From Psychromonas ossibalaenae ATCC BAA-1528 (GTDB lineage Bacteria > Pseudomonadota > Gammaproteobacteria > Enterobacterales > Psychromonadaceae): a DNA stretch of 64,000 nt. The position numbers and the translations under genes are program-made. The stretch covers positions 53,426-117,425 of the forward strand of contig NZ_KB906977.1 of NCBI RefSeq assembly GCF_000381745.1. The letters run 5' to 3'. The notes under the pieces are model-generated. The model did not search any database, was not told the origin of the DNA, and was given only the letters and a program-made list of their open reading frames with translations. Below are positions 36,523-44,715 of this stretch, piece by piece (position 1 is the first letter of the stretch; each line of letters starts with the position of its first letter).

Positions 36523-37461
36523 TTAAATATTTTCAAAGAAAACCTCTAAACGTAGTGTTACTGCAGCTTCTTTTTCCCGGTTGCTGTCATGCTCTTTAGG
36601 CCAGTTTATTTCCGGGGTGAATTCATAAAAGAACCATTTTCGCAGGATGTTATGCCTGTATGTCACTGATAAGTGGCTGTTGCTGATAAAGTGATGAGGC
36701 TTGTCATGTGCGGTCATACTCGCTTTATAACTGAGGGCCTGTTTTCTGGAAATATATTGATAGAGTGTCAATCCAGAACCGAGTTCAAAATGTTCAACAT
36801 CATTTTCGTATTTAAAGTAATTGGACCAGCGCAATAAAAATATCGGATTAAATGAATGTTCAACATCCAGTTCCGTTACTTCACCTGTTACTTTTTTCTT
36901 CTGGTAGACTCGCTGCGTAAAGTTCCCGACAGTCTGTTCAGTAAAAGGGTAGCTGTAACGATAGCGGGCTTCAATGCTTGGCCTTAGCGATACCTTCACA
37001 TTAAAACTACTGCGCCCTTTAGCATACCAGTCATAACGTAAGCCGAGTGTGCTGTTGGCCGTTTCACTGTTATTGGGAAATAAGTTGGTAAGATGGTCTT
37101 CTGCATCAGATTCAAATACAACTTTTAGTTTGCGGCTGCCTTTAGGAAGATGAAAGCGCGCTTTTAACTGCGTATCATATTCAAAGCCCTCTGATTCAAC
37201 TAACTTAAAGTCGTTGTACCAGCGAACCATAGTGCCTGCACGTGCATCTTCTGTAAATCTGTCATCTACAAAAAATTCATCAAACCATAATGCGGGCTGA
37301 CAAAATTTTCTATTTAGATAGTTGTAGGCTTGATCAACTAATTCACTTTCTGATGTTTGACTGAAACAGGGGTCATCTTTCTCTTCTTCGGCGAACAGAG
37401 CTGGGCAGAAAAGAGATAAAAATATAAGGGGGAAAATAAATTTATACAAGTGATCCTTCAC
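36523..37461 (-). CDS. Predicted outer-membrane beta-barrel protein, function unknown
   Basis: 312 residues with a signal peptide (about 1-24, FCPALFA). Two cysteines (C32, C54 region) lie early in the mature part. The rest is made of alternating amphipathic strands rich in Tyr/Phe/Arg (ARYRYSYPFTEQ, FLLRWSNYFKY, LSYKASMTAH, LRLEVFFENI), the pattern of a monomeric outer-membrane barrel. No family recognised with confidence; similar hypothetical proteins occur in marine gammaproteobacteria. It abuts the sucD duplication with only a few bases between. Confidence 0.7.
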   Translation of the reverse strand: MKDHLYKFIFPLIFLSLFCPALFAEEEKDDPCFSQTSESELVDQAYNYLNRKFCQPALWFDEFFVDDRFTEDARAGTMVRWYNDFKLVESEGFEYDTQLKARFHLPKGSRKLKVVFESDAEDHLTNLFPNNSETANSTLGLRYDWYAKGRSSFNVKVSLRPSIEARYRYSYPFTEQTVGNFTQRVYQKKKVTGEVTELDVEHSFNPIFLLRWSNYFKYENDVEHFELGSGLTLYQYISRKQALSYKASMTAHDKPHHFISNSHLSVTYRHNILRKWFFYEFTPEINWPKEHDSNREKEAAVTLRLEVFFENI

Positions 37462-37534
37462 TTCTTAGCTGATTAACTATCTGAATATCCTAGTTAATTC
37501 AGTATAGCAGCAGGTTCTATTTAAACAAGCTACT

Positions 37535-37666
37535 TATACCCGTTAGATTTTTACCTTCACGGCTAGAATCTGTTTACTTCAAGACTTGCTGATTTATTGC
37601 AGCTTGAATGATAACGGGTATATACCCAAACTATTTCAAGATAGATCTTTGAGTCGTTTGGGTATA
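37535..37666. repeat. Paired palindromic element with TATACCC/GGGTATA ends
   Basis: Two back-to-back hairpins: TATACCCGTTA (37535-37545) with TAACGGGTATA (37612-37622), and TATACCCAAAC (37621-37631) with GTTTGGGTATA (37656-37666). Both have TTCAAG-type inner pairing. A related single hairpin, CATACTCAAG/CTTGGGTATG, lies at 45125-45147. Resembles intergenic REP- or MITE-like repeats of Vibrio and Psychromonas relatives; copy number in the genome is unknown. Confidence 0.55.
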
Positions 37667-37671
37667 GATAA

Positions 37672-38013
37672 TTATTTTTCTTCTAAATCGTCTTCATCTT
37701 CGTCAGCTTCAAAAAATGCAGCTTGTTTTTCTTCATATAAAGCCGCTGCTGCTTCTTTTTCTGCTAAAGCTTTCGCCGCTAATTCATTTCGAACTGTACG
37801 TTTTTCAGCTTTACGTTTATTACCCGCTTGTAAAGCTTCAATACAGTCTGCTAGTTGTTTTTTAGCCCATTGTTGTGCTAGTTCTTCGCTTTCAAACCCT
37901 TTTTTCTGTTTTGATACAGTGGTTCTACGCGCGCTAACTCGGCGTGTGATTTCTGCATTCCACTTTTCGCCGTCTTGTTTAATGCTGTAATCAAATTTAT
38001 TTTCTTGTGCCAT
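37672..38013 (-). CDS. DUF3622 protein
   Basis: 113 residues. N-terminal half holds the DUF3622 domain (FDYSIKQDGEKWNAEITRRV, KGFESEELAQQWAKKQL); the C-terminal half is an Ala/Glu/Lys helix (LAAKALAEKEAAAALYEEKQ) and an acidic tail. Function unknown; known from Vibrio and related genera. RBS on the minus strand is AGGAAA. Single-gene unit ending at the palindromic element. Confidence 0.82.
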   Translation of the reverse strand: MAQENKFDYSIKQDGEKWNAEITRRVSARRTTVSKQKKGFESEELAQQWAKKQLADCIEALQAGNKRKAEKRTVRNELAAKALAEKEAAAALYEEKQAAFFEADEDEDDLEEK

Positions 38014-38190
38014 TTTTGTTGTTTTCCTAGTGCTTAATTAATTATTATTTTTCTGTTTATCTGCGTAAACCCGGCTGATCTTTCAAAAAATAAACAGTAT
38101 GCGCGGATTTTAACATGAAAGGGCTTTTATCCGCAGGTTTAAATTTGTTGTGACAGATTGTATTTTTACTTTAGTCCTGCCTTGCCGTTA

Positions 38191-38562
38191 TTAATTTTTT
38201 TTCAACGTCGGCCAGGTAAAGGTATCGTCATTATTATGATCACTTTTACTGTCTTTTTTATGACCTGTGTTTTTTTGTTTGTACTGCTCGGCATCAGCTC
38301 TTTTACGTTCGATTGCGCCTCTGATTAGTTTAGTCGCGGCCGGATGATCGCTGCAGAAGGTTTTCAAATATAAAATCTCGACTTTACTGCGTGCCCATGG
38401 GGTTTGACGCAAAAATTTGAGGCTGGATTTAAGTCTGGGCTTATTAATAAAGCAGTTAATATTAAGTAACTCTCCCATCTCTTTCCAGCCTAACTTGGCT
38501 TCCAGGTCGGTTAGTATCTTTTCTAGTTTTACACCATGCAGGGGATCGTTACTGTTATTCAT
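38191..38562 (-). CDS. VF530-family (DUF2132) protein
   Basis: 123 residues. The first ~75 residues are the VF530 domain: NDPLHGVKLEKILTDLEAKL, GWKEMGELLNINCF, KSSLKFLRQTPWARSKVE, a small helical fold reported to bind DNA. The rest is a basic, polar tail (KRADAEQYKQKNTGHKKDSK). Role unknown. Isolated gene. Confidence 0.85.
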   Translation of the reverse strand: MNNSNDPLHGVKLEKILTDLEAKLGWKEMGELLNINCFINKPRLKSSLKFLRQTPWARSKVEILYLKTFCSDHPAATKLIRGAIERKRADAEQYKQKNTGHKKDSKSDHNNDDTFTWPTLKKN

Positions 38563-38783
38563 TTTCTTGCCTGAAATTAAAAAAGGGGATTGTACAAGTT
38601 TAACTGAGAATAGTGAATGATTTGCGTAGTTAATATAGTTAAGGTAATAACAGTATGCCTCCTAAGCGCCACGCTGTATAAAAATGTAATCAGTATTCAA
38701 GTTGTTATATCAAAAAACAGACTAAACTTTTATGACCGTTCAGAACAATTACGATTATGTTGGTTTTTATTAAGGGAATAGAC

Positions 38784-39749
38784 ATGAAGCCAGTTTATGA
38801 TGTGATACAAATTCAAGCGCCGAGTCTTAAAAATAACCGTCTTGGTGACAGTATTGTTCGTGATGTATTAGTACTGCTGCCCGACAGTTATGCCCATAAT
38901 AGGGATAAATACTATCCGGTGATCTATTTACTGCATGGTTTCGGGGAGAGTGCCGAAAGGTGGTTTTCCGATACGCTTCCAGATCCGACACTACACTTAA
39001 CCTCCAGGCAGCTGAATATTCAGGGAGAAATAGGGGAAATGATTTATGTCTTACCGGATAACGGATGTCGATTTACCTGTGCGGGTTACAATAATAATGA
39101 TATTCAAGGTAACTGGTTAGATTATATCTGTTTTGATTTAACACGTGAGATTGAGAGCCGGTTTAGGTGTTTAAAGGGGGCTGAAAATAGAGCTTTAATA
39201 GGGCACAGCTCCGGCGGGGATGCAGTATTGCGCTTAGCACTAAAAAAACCGGGGTATTTTTCCACTTTTTTCGCCATGAGCTGCTCCCAGTTGTATGCCG
39301 GAAACAATGACTGGCTGGTGGAGCTGTACACTAGTCATTTTGAACAGTTAATAAGAGTGCAGCAGGGTAAACAGTCGGTTGAATCATTAGATATTTATGC
39401 TCACCTGCTGGTTAATCTTGCGCAGCAGGCTCTACCGGATGCTGCAAGTCCGCCGTTATATATTCAGCTGCCCATTAATGAGGAAGACTGGCATAAGTTT
39501 ACCCCGCTTTACGGACTTAACTTATTTGAGCAGTATAGTCAGAACCTTAGCGGGATTAATCTGGCAATGGATGCCGGATTTCATGATTTATGTTTTAATA
39601 AGACAAAGTCTTTTGCGCAGTTATTGAAAGATAAACATATTAATATTGACTGGTTTGAGTTTGACGGAGGGCATGTTGATCATATGGGGGAAAATTTGAA
39701 TTATGTGCTGCCGTGGGTGTGGCGTAGTTTGAATCAAAATAAGAGTTAG
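38784..39749 (+). CDS. Alpha/beta hydrolase, esterase D-like
   Basis: 321 residues of the putative esterase family (COG0627-like). Nucleophile elbow GHSSGGDAVLRL (GxSxG), upstream YYPVIYLLHGFGESAERWF forming the oxyanion strand, and a late H in DGGHVDHMGENL as the likely catalytic His. Start at ATG 38784 has AAGGGA 6 nt upstream; ATG 38757 would add nine residues. Cytoplasmic (no signal). Substrate unknown. Confidence 0.82.
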   Translation: MKPVYDVIQIQAPSLKNNRLGDSIVRDVLVLLPDSYAHNRDKYYPVIYLLHGFGESAERWFSDTLPDPTLHLTSRQLNIQGEIGEMIYVLPDNGCRFTCAGYNNNDIQGNWLDYICFDLTREIESRFRCLKGAENRALIGHSSGGDAVLRLALKKPGYFSTFFAMSCSQLYAGNNDWLVELYTSHFEQLIRVQQGKQSVESLDIYAHLLVNLAQQALPDAASPPLYIQLPINEEDWHKFTPLYGLNLFEQYSQNLSGINLAMDAGFHDLCFNKTKSFAQLLKDKHINIDWFEFDGGHVDHMGENLNYVLPWVWRSLNQNKS

Positions 39750-39832
39750 TTATTAGAAAGTGTAAAGATGATTGCATCTAATAATATAGTTCGGATATCT
39801 TATTGGACTTAATTCCCTATTGAGTCTCAAAT

Positions 39833-40324
39833 ATGAAACTATATACTTATCCGTTAAGCGCACTGCTGCTTGCAAGCCCAAGTCTTTTTGCAAAGGATTT
39901 TTCTGGGCATCGTGTTGGGATTGGTATGGTTGACAGTGGTTATCTGCCAAAAAATGTGGTGCTGGTTGAATATGGTTACGAATTTAACCGTATCATCGGT
40001 GTGAATATTTCCGGCAGTAGTTATGAAGAAGACTATTATCAAGACTGGTTAAAGTATGACGGAACTTATGCAAGAATCTCCTCCGATATTGGTTATACAT
40101 TTGATTTTAACGGCTGGGATTTAAAGCCTTATGCATTAATCGGAATGATTCATCTTAGTGAATCAAATACATTATCAAATTCTTCAACAACTGAGATGCA
40201 GTATGGCGGCGGCATTCGGGCAACATTAGATTTTGGGGGGTATGTCGACTTAGCTTTTAAAGCTATGGATCTTCAAGATAGAGACGGCAATGAGTCATCA
40301 CTGACAATTGGTTATAAGTTTTAA
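39833..40324 (+). CDS. Small outer-membrane beta-barrel protein
   Basis: 163 residues with a signal peptide (1-20, SPSLFA). The mature 143 residues are about eight alternating strands (NVVLVEYGYEFNRIIGVNIS, YARISSDIGYTFDF, LKPYALIGMIHL, MQYGGGIRATLDFG, SLTIGYKF) and end in Phe, the outer-membrane insertion signal. Consistent with the OmpA-N/OmpX-like eight-stranded barrel group. Function unknown; weak RBS. Confidence 0.75.
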   Translation: MKLYTYPLSALLLASPSLFAKDFSGHRVGIGMVDSGYLPKNVVLVEYGYEFNRIIGVNISGSSYEEDYYQDWLKYDGTYARISSDIGYTFDFNGWDLKPYALIGMIHLSESNTLSNSSTTEMQYGGGIRATLDFGGYVDLAFKAMDLQDRDGNESSLTIGYKF

Positions 40325-40394
40325 GTGTTTCTGTCGGTTTTGATGGATTTGTAATCACTTGAACTCTTTTAGTAAATTAATTCTCTTTAACTGC

Positions 40395-40422
40395 TTGTGA
40401 TCCAAGAAAAATTCTATACAAT
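40395..40422 (+). promoter_or_regulatory. Promoter of tRNA-Leu copy 1
   Basis: -35 TTGTGA (40395-40400), 16-bp spacer, -10 TACAAT (40417-40422). Same architecture before the other two tRNA-Leu copies. Confidence 0.65.
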
Positions 40423-40455
40423 TCACTGCACTTATCTGAGAGTATACAGATAACC

Positions 40456-40541
40456 GCCCGGGTGGTGGAATTGGTAGACACAAGGGATTTAAAATCCCTC
40501 GCTTTCTGAGCGTGACGGTTCAAGTCCGTCTCCGGGCACCA
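40456..40541 (+). tRNA. tRNA-Leu (anticodon UAA), copy 1
   Basis: 86 nt including CCA. Acceptor GCCCGGG pairs with TCCGGGC (one G-U), discriminator A. Anticodon loop TTTAAAA between AGGGA and TCCCT gives TAA. Long variable arm (class II), T arm GACGG-TTCAAGT-CCGTC. Identical in sequence to copies 2 and 3. Confidence 0.97.
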
Positions 40542-40546
40542 ATTCG

Positions 40547-40583
40547 AAAAAAAGCTTCACGTTATCGTGAAGCTTTTTTTTTG
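40547..40583 (+). terminator. Terminator of tRNA-Leu copy 1
   Basis: AAAAGCTTCACG and CGTGAAGCTTTT around TTAT, with a long T-run. Confidence 0.9.
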
Positions 40584-40769
40584 CCAGAATATTTTGTACA
40601 TATTGACGTATCTGCTCCGGTATCTACAGGCACTTCCTGATTGAATATTTTATAAATCTAAGAAAACATAATAAAACCTCAATGAGCACATGCTTTAAAC
40701 GGTAAGTGAGTGATAACTGACCTTTCAATGTATCTTTAAAGATATATAGCAAATAATCAAGATAAGTGC

Positions 40770-40797
40770 TTGTAGATAAATTAAATTTCTATACAAT
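40770..40797 (+). promoter_or_regulatory. Promoter of tRNA-Leu copy 2
   Basis: -35 TTGTAG (40770-40775), 16-bp spacer, -10 TACAAT (40792-40797), then GCGC discriminator. Confidence 0.65.
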
Positions 40798-40830
40798 GCG
40801 CATCACTTATCTAGCAACACGTAGATAGTC

Positions 40831-40916
40831 GCCCGGGTGGTGGAATTGGTAGACACAAGGGATTTAAAATCCCTCGCTTTCTGAGCGTGACGGTTCAAGT
40901 CCGTCTCCGGGCACCA
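40831..40916 (+). tRNA. tRNA-Leu (anticodon UAA), copy 2
   Basis: Identical 86-nt gene to copy 1, 375 bp downstream of it. Its 3' flank is expanded into a 148-bp tandem repeat. Confidence 0.97.
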
Positions 40917-41290
40917 ATTCAGAGAAAAAGCTTCACGTTATCGTGGAGCTTTTTTTTTCCTAAAATTGCTAATGTTATTAACGAACAAAGTCCGGCATCT
41001 ATTGGGTACAAGTTCAAATAGTTAGTGAACAATGCGGACACAGTCCGGCACCTATTGGGCACCAATTCAGAGAAAAAGCTTCACGTTATCGTGGAGCTTT
41101 TTTTTTCCTAAAATTGCTAATGTTATTAACGAACAAAGTCCGGCATCTATAGGGCACAAGTTCAAATAGTTAGTGAACAATGCGGACACAGTCCGGCACC
41201 TATTGGGCACCAATTCAAAGAAAAAGCCTCAACTGATCGTGGAGCTTTTTTTTTGTCAAAATTATTGATGTTGTTAACGGCTTAGTACGG
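40911..41290 (+). repeat. 148-bp tandem repeats of the tRNA-Leu 3' end plus terminator
   Basis: GCACCAATTCAGAGAAAAAG recurs with exact 148-bp spacing: the A of the CCA is at 40916, 41064 and 41212. Units 1 and 2 are almost identical; unit 3 is partial and diverged. Each unit contains a terminator hairpin (GCTTCACG/CGTGGAGC plus T-run at 40925-40958, 41073-41106, 41222-41254) and a degenerate tRNA-tail motif ending GGGCACC. A small CGGAC-ACA-GTCCG hairpin also recurs. No unit has a 5' tRNA half. Confidence 0.88.
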
Positions 41291-41321
41291 CACAGATTAA
41301 AGTAATAGCCTGAATTAAGTT

Positions 41322-41483
41322 ATACCAAATCCATTAATTATCTATTCATTTACGCTTGCTAAAATGAATGCTAGCTTCGTTATTAATTTTGCAATTAGAA
41401 CGACTAGTTACTGCAATTAATTCCTGGCATTCATCCATTTTTCCTTACGCCTCAATAGATCATTTAATTAGTGGAATTGGTAT
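41322..41483. mobile_element. MITE-like palindromic element
   Basis: 162 bp with imperfect terminal inverted repeats: the left end ATACCAAATCCATTAATTA and the right end whose complement reads ATACCAATTCCACTAATTAA, plus a second inner inverted pair (AAAATGAATGC with GCATTCATCCATTTT). No coding capacity. The ATACC(A)...GGTAT ends resemble non-autonomous elements common in Vibrionales and relatives. No clear target duplication could be fixed. Confidence 0.55.
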
Positions 41484-42361
41484 TATTTATGACTTATAGC
41501 ATTTAAATTCCTGCTTTATATAAAACGCTTCTGTTTGTAAATAATAACATCAATAAAACGTTTGTTTTTTCTCCAAAAATACGGTTTATTCTTTTTGCTT
41601 TTATTCTGTTAATTAGGCGCTATTGCATCGCTCGATATAGGTAAAGCATGATAAATAATCTGAATAATGTCAATGCATGACTGGTGGTAACTGGACGTTG
41701 TTGTGTTTTATTTGTACACGGCATACTGTTTTTTGTGCACTCTGAGAGTAGTGAATTATGCCTTTATGTTGTTATTGAGAATAAAAAACAATTAAATTCA
41801 GCAATTTTTAATCAATTACAAGTGTTTCTTGCCGTCATGAATAATATCAGATACAAACAAGTGAATACAAAAATACACTGATTGATGCCTAAATGAATGC
41901 ATGTTACAAAAATGACATTGTTAAATACCAATGATTATTTTTAACATCTTGGCGTGCTTTTAACGTGGCATTAACAACAGTATTGGTTGTGTTTTTTTTG
42001 CGCAGTAAAAGAAAGAAAAATAAAAACCGCTGCACTTGTCTTGTATTTTGCTTTTGTTTTAATCATTAGTTGTTTATCTATTATTCACGGCAAGTGTTCG
42101 CTAGCTCTGCAGAGGCCTCTGTATGGGAGATGATAGGTTTGTTCAGAGTAATAAATTTGGTCTTTATGTATTATAAATGTAAAAAAATATAAAACAATAT
42201 ATCTGCATTACTCCCCCCAAAATCATAAATTTCGCATCCTGGACGTATTGTCATTTAAAAAACAAAATCAAAGGCAGCCTGGTTTTAATACGCAGATTGG
42301 AGGATTGAAGCAGGTAAACGATTGCTTTATATATATAGGTCGAAATAAATGGATATATAAG
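41484..42361. other. Long AT-rich gene-free stretch before the peptide transporter
   Basis: About 880 bp with no supported gene. A 65-codon GTG frame at 41684-41881 lacks an RBS and looks accidental. The sequence probably contains the transporter promoter and long leader; I found no riboswitch or strong hairpin I can name. Confidence 0.5.
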
Positions 42362-43783
42362 ATGATTAAAAAAATTATGAATAATTCTAATAGTGGTACT
42401 TTAATGGGGCATCCGAAGGGATTATTTTTACTCTTTGGAACGGAATTGTGGGAACGTTTTTCCTATTATGCCATGCGCGGCATTCTGGTTTTATACTTAA
42501 CCGATAAAACAATTAACGGTGGTCTTGGCTGGTCTACACAGGATGCGTTGAGTTTATACGGTATTTACACCGGACTGGTTTATTTTACACCGTTGATCGG
42601 CGGCTGGATCGCTGATAATTTCATTGGCCAACGTAAAGCATTGATGATTGGCGGCGCATTAATGGCGGTCGGACAGTTTACCCTGGCGCTGCCTAACAGC
42701 TTTCTTGGAGAGTCGGTTCTTGTTAGTTTTTATTTAGGCTTGTCACTGCTTATTATCGGTAATGGGTTATTTAAACCTAATGTTTCTACTATGTTAGGTG
42801 ACTTATACAGTGAAGGTGATAATCGTCGCGACGGTGCTTTTACAATTTTCTATATGGGTATAAACCTAGGATCACTGCTTGCGGGTATTGTTGCAGGATC
42901 TGCATCTGCAGTTTACGGCTGGAAAGCGGGCTTTCTGACTGCTGGTATCGGTATGATAATTAGTTTAATTACCCAGTCTATTTTTGCTAAACGCTTACTG
43001 GGAGATGTTGGCCTGCGTCCGGCCGCGCATATTGATGCGGAGCGCAACCCGTCAGGAAAAAAAGAGCCTTTAACTAAAATTGAACGTGACCGTATGAAAG
43101 TGATTATGATTATGGGAATGTTTGTGGTCTTTTTCTGGGCCGGATTTGAACAAGCCGGCGGCTTGATGAATATTTTTTCACAAGAATATACGGACCGCAT
43201 GATCGGAAATTTTGAAGTGCCGGCAACCTGGTTTCAGTCATTAAATCCGTTTTTTGTTATTGTTTTTGCGCCTATCCTGGCAATGTTCTGGATCAAGCTT
43301 GGGCCTAAAGAGCCGAACTCACCGGTAAAATTTGCTTTAGGTTTGTTTATGCTGGCTATCGGTTTCTTATTTATGATCGGCGCTGTTTATGAGCAGGGCG
43401 GTGATTTAACAGTTAAGACCTCTATGATGTGGCTTGTTGGTGCTTACTTCTTCCATACGTTAGGTGAACTTTGTTTATCGCCAATCGGGTTATCTATGGT
43501 AACTAAATTAGCACCGCTGCGTCTGGCATCCCTACTAATGGGAGTATGGTTTACTTTTAATGCGCTTGCTAATTTTGTCGCAGGTATTATCGGCTCTCAT
43601 GTAGGTGAAACGGGACCAATGCAGATCTTTGCCGGTATCGCAGTTACCGCGACGGTTGCCGGTGTTCTTTTACTGCTGATGTCGAATAAATTAATTGACT
43701 GGATGCATGGTGCAGAAACCAATTCAGCGAAAGTTATTGATCAGCAGATTAATCTGGATGACTCTGCAGTCAAACCCGCGTAG
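42362..43783 (+). CDS. POT/PTR2 family proton-coupled peptide transporter
   Basis: 473 residues with 12-14 membrane helices, importing di- and tripeptides with protons. The signature ELWERFSYYAMRGILVLYL holds the ExxERFxYY proton-coupling motif, and FYMGINLGSLLAGIVAG is the second PTR2 motif. Start placed at ATG 42362; ATG 42377 is possible, and the open frame extends to 42248 without family-like residues. Closest named relatives are DtpA/DtpT-type permeases. Lies alone between the tRNA-Leu repeats. Confidence 0.92.
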   Translation: MIKKIMNNSNSGTLMGHPKGLFLLFGTELWERFSYYAMRGILVLYLTDKTINGGLGWSTQDALSLYGIYTGLVYFTPLIGGWIADNFIGQRKALMIGGALMAVGQFTLALPNSFLGESVLVSFYLGLSLLIIGNGLFKPNVSTMLGDLYSEGDNRRDGAFTIFYMGINLGSLLAGIVAGSASAVYGWKAGFLTAGIGMIISLITQSIFAKRLLGDVGLRPAAHIDAERNPSGKKEPLTKIERDRMKVIMIMGMFVVFFWAGFEQAGGLMNIFSQEYTDRMIGNFEVPATWFQSLNPFFVIVFAPILAMFWIKLGPKEPNSPVKFALGLFMLAIGFLFMIGAVYEQGGDLTVKTSMMWLVGAYFFHTLGELCLSPIGLSMVTKLAPLRLASLLMGVWFTFNALANFVAGIIGSHVGETGPMQIFAGIAVTATVAGVLLLLMSNKLIDWMHGAETNSAKVIDQQINLDDSAVKPA

Positions 43784-43919
43784 TGTTTTATTGAGACAGT
43801 AAAGCTCAATGCTTTTGATTGAAAATCATGGCTTTGAGTTTCAACTGCTTATTCAATCGGCAAATAGTGTTCTTTTTCAGCAGTCAGACTGTTTTAGCCG
43901 ATATTTTACTGCTGAGTAC

Positions 43920-43947
43920 TTGAAGTTGAATAAAAATTCTATACAAT
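43920..43947 (+). promoter_or_regulatory. Promoter of tRNA-Leu copy 3
   Basis: -35 TTGAAG (43920-43925), 16-bp spacer, -10 TACAAT (43942-43947). Confidence 0.65.
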
Positions 43948-43980
43948 TCGCTTCACTTGTTTGACAGTAGTTAAGCAACC

Positions 43981-44066
43981 GCCCGGGTGGTGGAATTGGT
44001 AGACACAAGGGATTTAAAATCCCTCGCTTTCTGAGCGTGACGGTTCAAGTCCGTCTCCGGGCACCA
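43981..44066 (+). tRNA. tRNA-Leu (anticodon UAA), copy 3
   Basis: Identical to copies 1 and 2, about 3.1 kb downstream of copy 2 beyond the peptide transporter gene. Confidence 0.97.
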
Positions 44067-44104
44067 ATTCAAGAGTTAGTTCGGCATTCATTGCTTACTA
44101 ACTC

Positions 44105-44141
44105 AAAAAAAAGCTTCACATTATTGTGAAGCTTTTTTTTT
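44105..44141 (+). terminator. Terminator of tRNA-Leu copy 3
   Basis: AAAAGCTTCACA with TGTGAAGCTTTT around TTAT and a T-run. Compared with copy 1 the closing base pair changed from G-C to A-T on both strands, a compensatory change. Confidence 0.9.
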
Positions 44142-44403
44142 GCCTGAATTTCTTGTACATATTGACGGACCTAGCCGATATCCGTTGGACGCCAGTTTTA
44201 AGAGTTAGTGAGCAGTGCGGACTACAGTCCGGTATCCATTGGACTGTAATTCAAGAAAATCGCTGTAAGTGGATCGTATGGAATTCGGACTTATTTATAC
44301 TGTCATATTAGAAATATAGGGTATGATCAAACGGCCTGTTTTTTAAATGTCGTATTCTTCTCTCAAATTTATTTAATAGAAAACTTTTTCGTTAAGGAAA
44401 AAC
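44142..44403 (+). repeat. Degenerate remnant of the tRNA-Leu downstream repeat
   Basis: Contains CTTGTACATATTGACG, shared with the flank of copy 1 (40595-40615), and two diverged copies of the tRNA-tail motif (CGATATCCGTTGGACGCCAG, CGGTATCCATTGGACTG) with the CGGAC-TACA-GTCCG hairpin. No gene seen. Confidence 0.55.
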
Positions 44404-44715
44404 ATGACTGAATATCTGATCCTGTTCGTGATTATTGCTGTAATTTATTTCGTACTAATCCGTAATCGACCCGCTCGTAAGACAGACTGGGAAACGCTGC
44501 CTCTATTAAGTGAATATAAAGAGCTGGAAAAGTCTCATAATGACGATGGTCAGTTATGCTGCCGTTATTGTGGTGCATCTGAAACGGTTGAGCGTTTATT
44601 GAAATCAGAAAAAGAAAATCCAGACAATACAAAACACTATCATGCCTGCACCCAGTGTAAGGTGATTTTATGGCGGACTGAACAGACGGCTGAAAACGCA
44701 GAGTCAAAAGATTAA
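44404..44715 (+). CDS. Membrane-anchored zinc-ribbon protein, function unknown
   Basis: 103 residues. One N-terminal membrane helix (residues 4-20, YLILFVIIAVIYFVLI), a linker, then two CxxC pairs (CCRYCGASETV and HACTQCKVILW) about 34 residues apart, a probable structural zinc ribbon in the cytoplasm. Acidic polar tail. RBS AAGGA 6 nt before the ATG. No family named with confidence. Confidence 0.7.
   Translation: MTEYLILFVIIAVIYFVLIRNRPARKTDWETLPLLSEYKELEKSHNDDGQLCCRYCGASETVERLLKSEKENPDNTKHYHACTQCKVILWRTEQTAENAESKD

Noticed and set aside
37586..37990. 134-codon plus-strand Ser/Ala-rich frame
   Set aside because: Antisense shadow of the DUF3622 gene.
41684..41881. 65-codon GTG frame in the gene-free stretch
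   Set aside because: No RBS, AT-rich low-information composition, no recognisable similarity.
40456..44066. Genomic island or prophage integrated at tRNA-Leu genes
   Set aside because: No integrase, no phage gene and no att-flanked cargo; only a peptide transporter and tail repeats lie between the tRNAs.
44126..44311. 61-codon frame across the tRNA-Leu copy 3 flank
   Set aside because: It reads through the terminator and repeat remnant and has no RBS.
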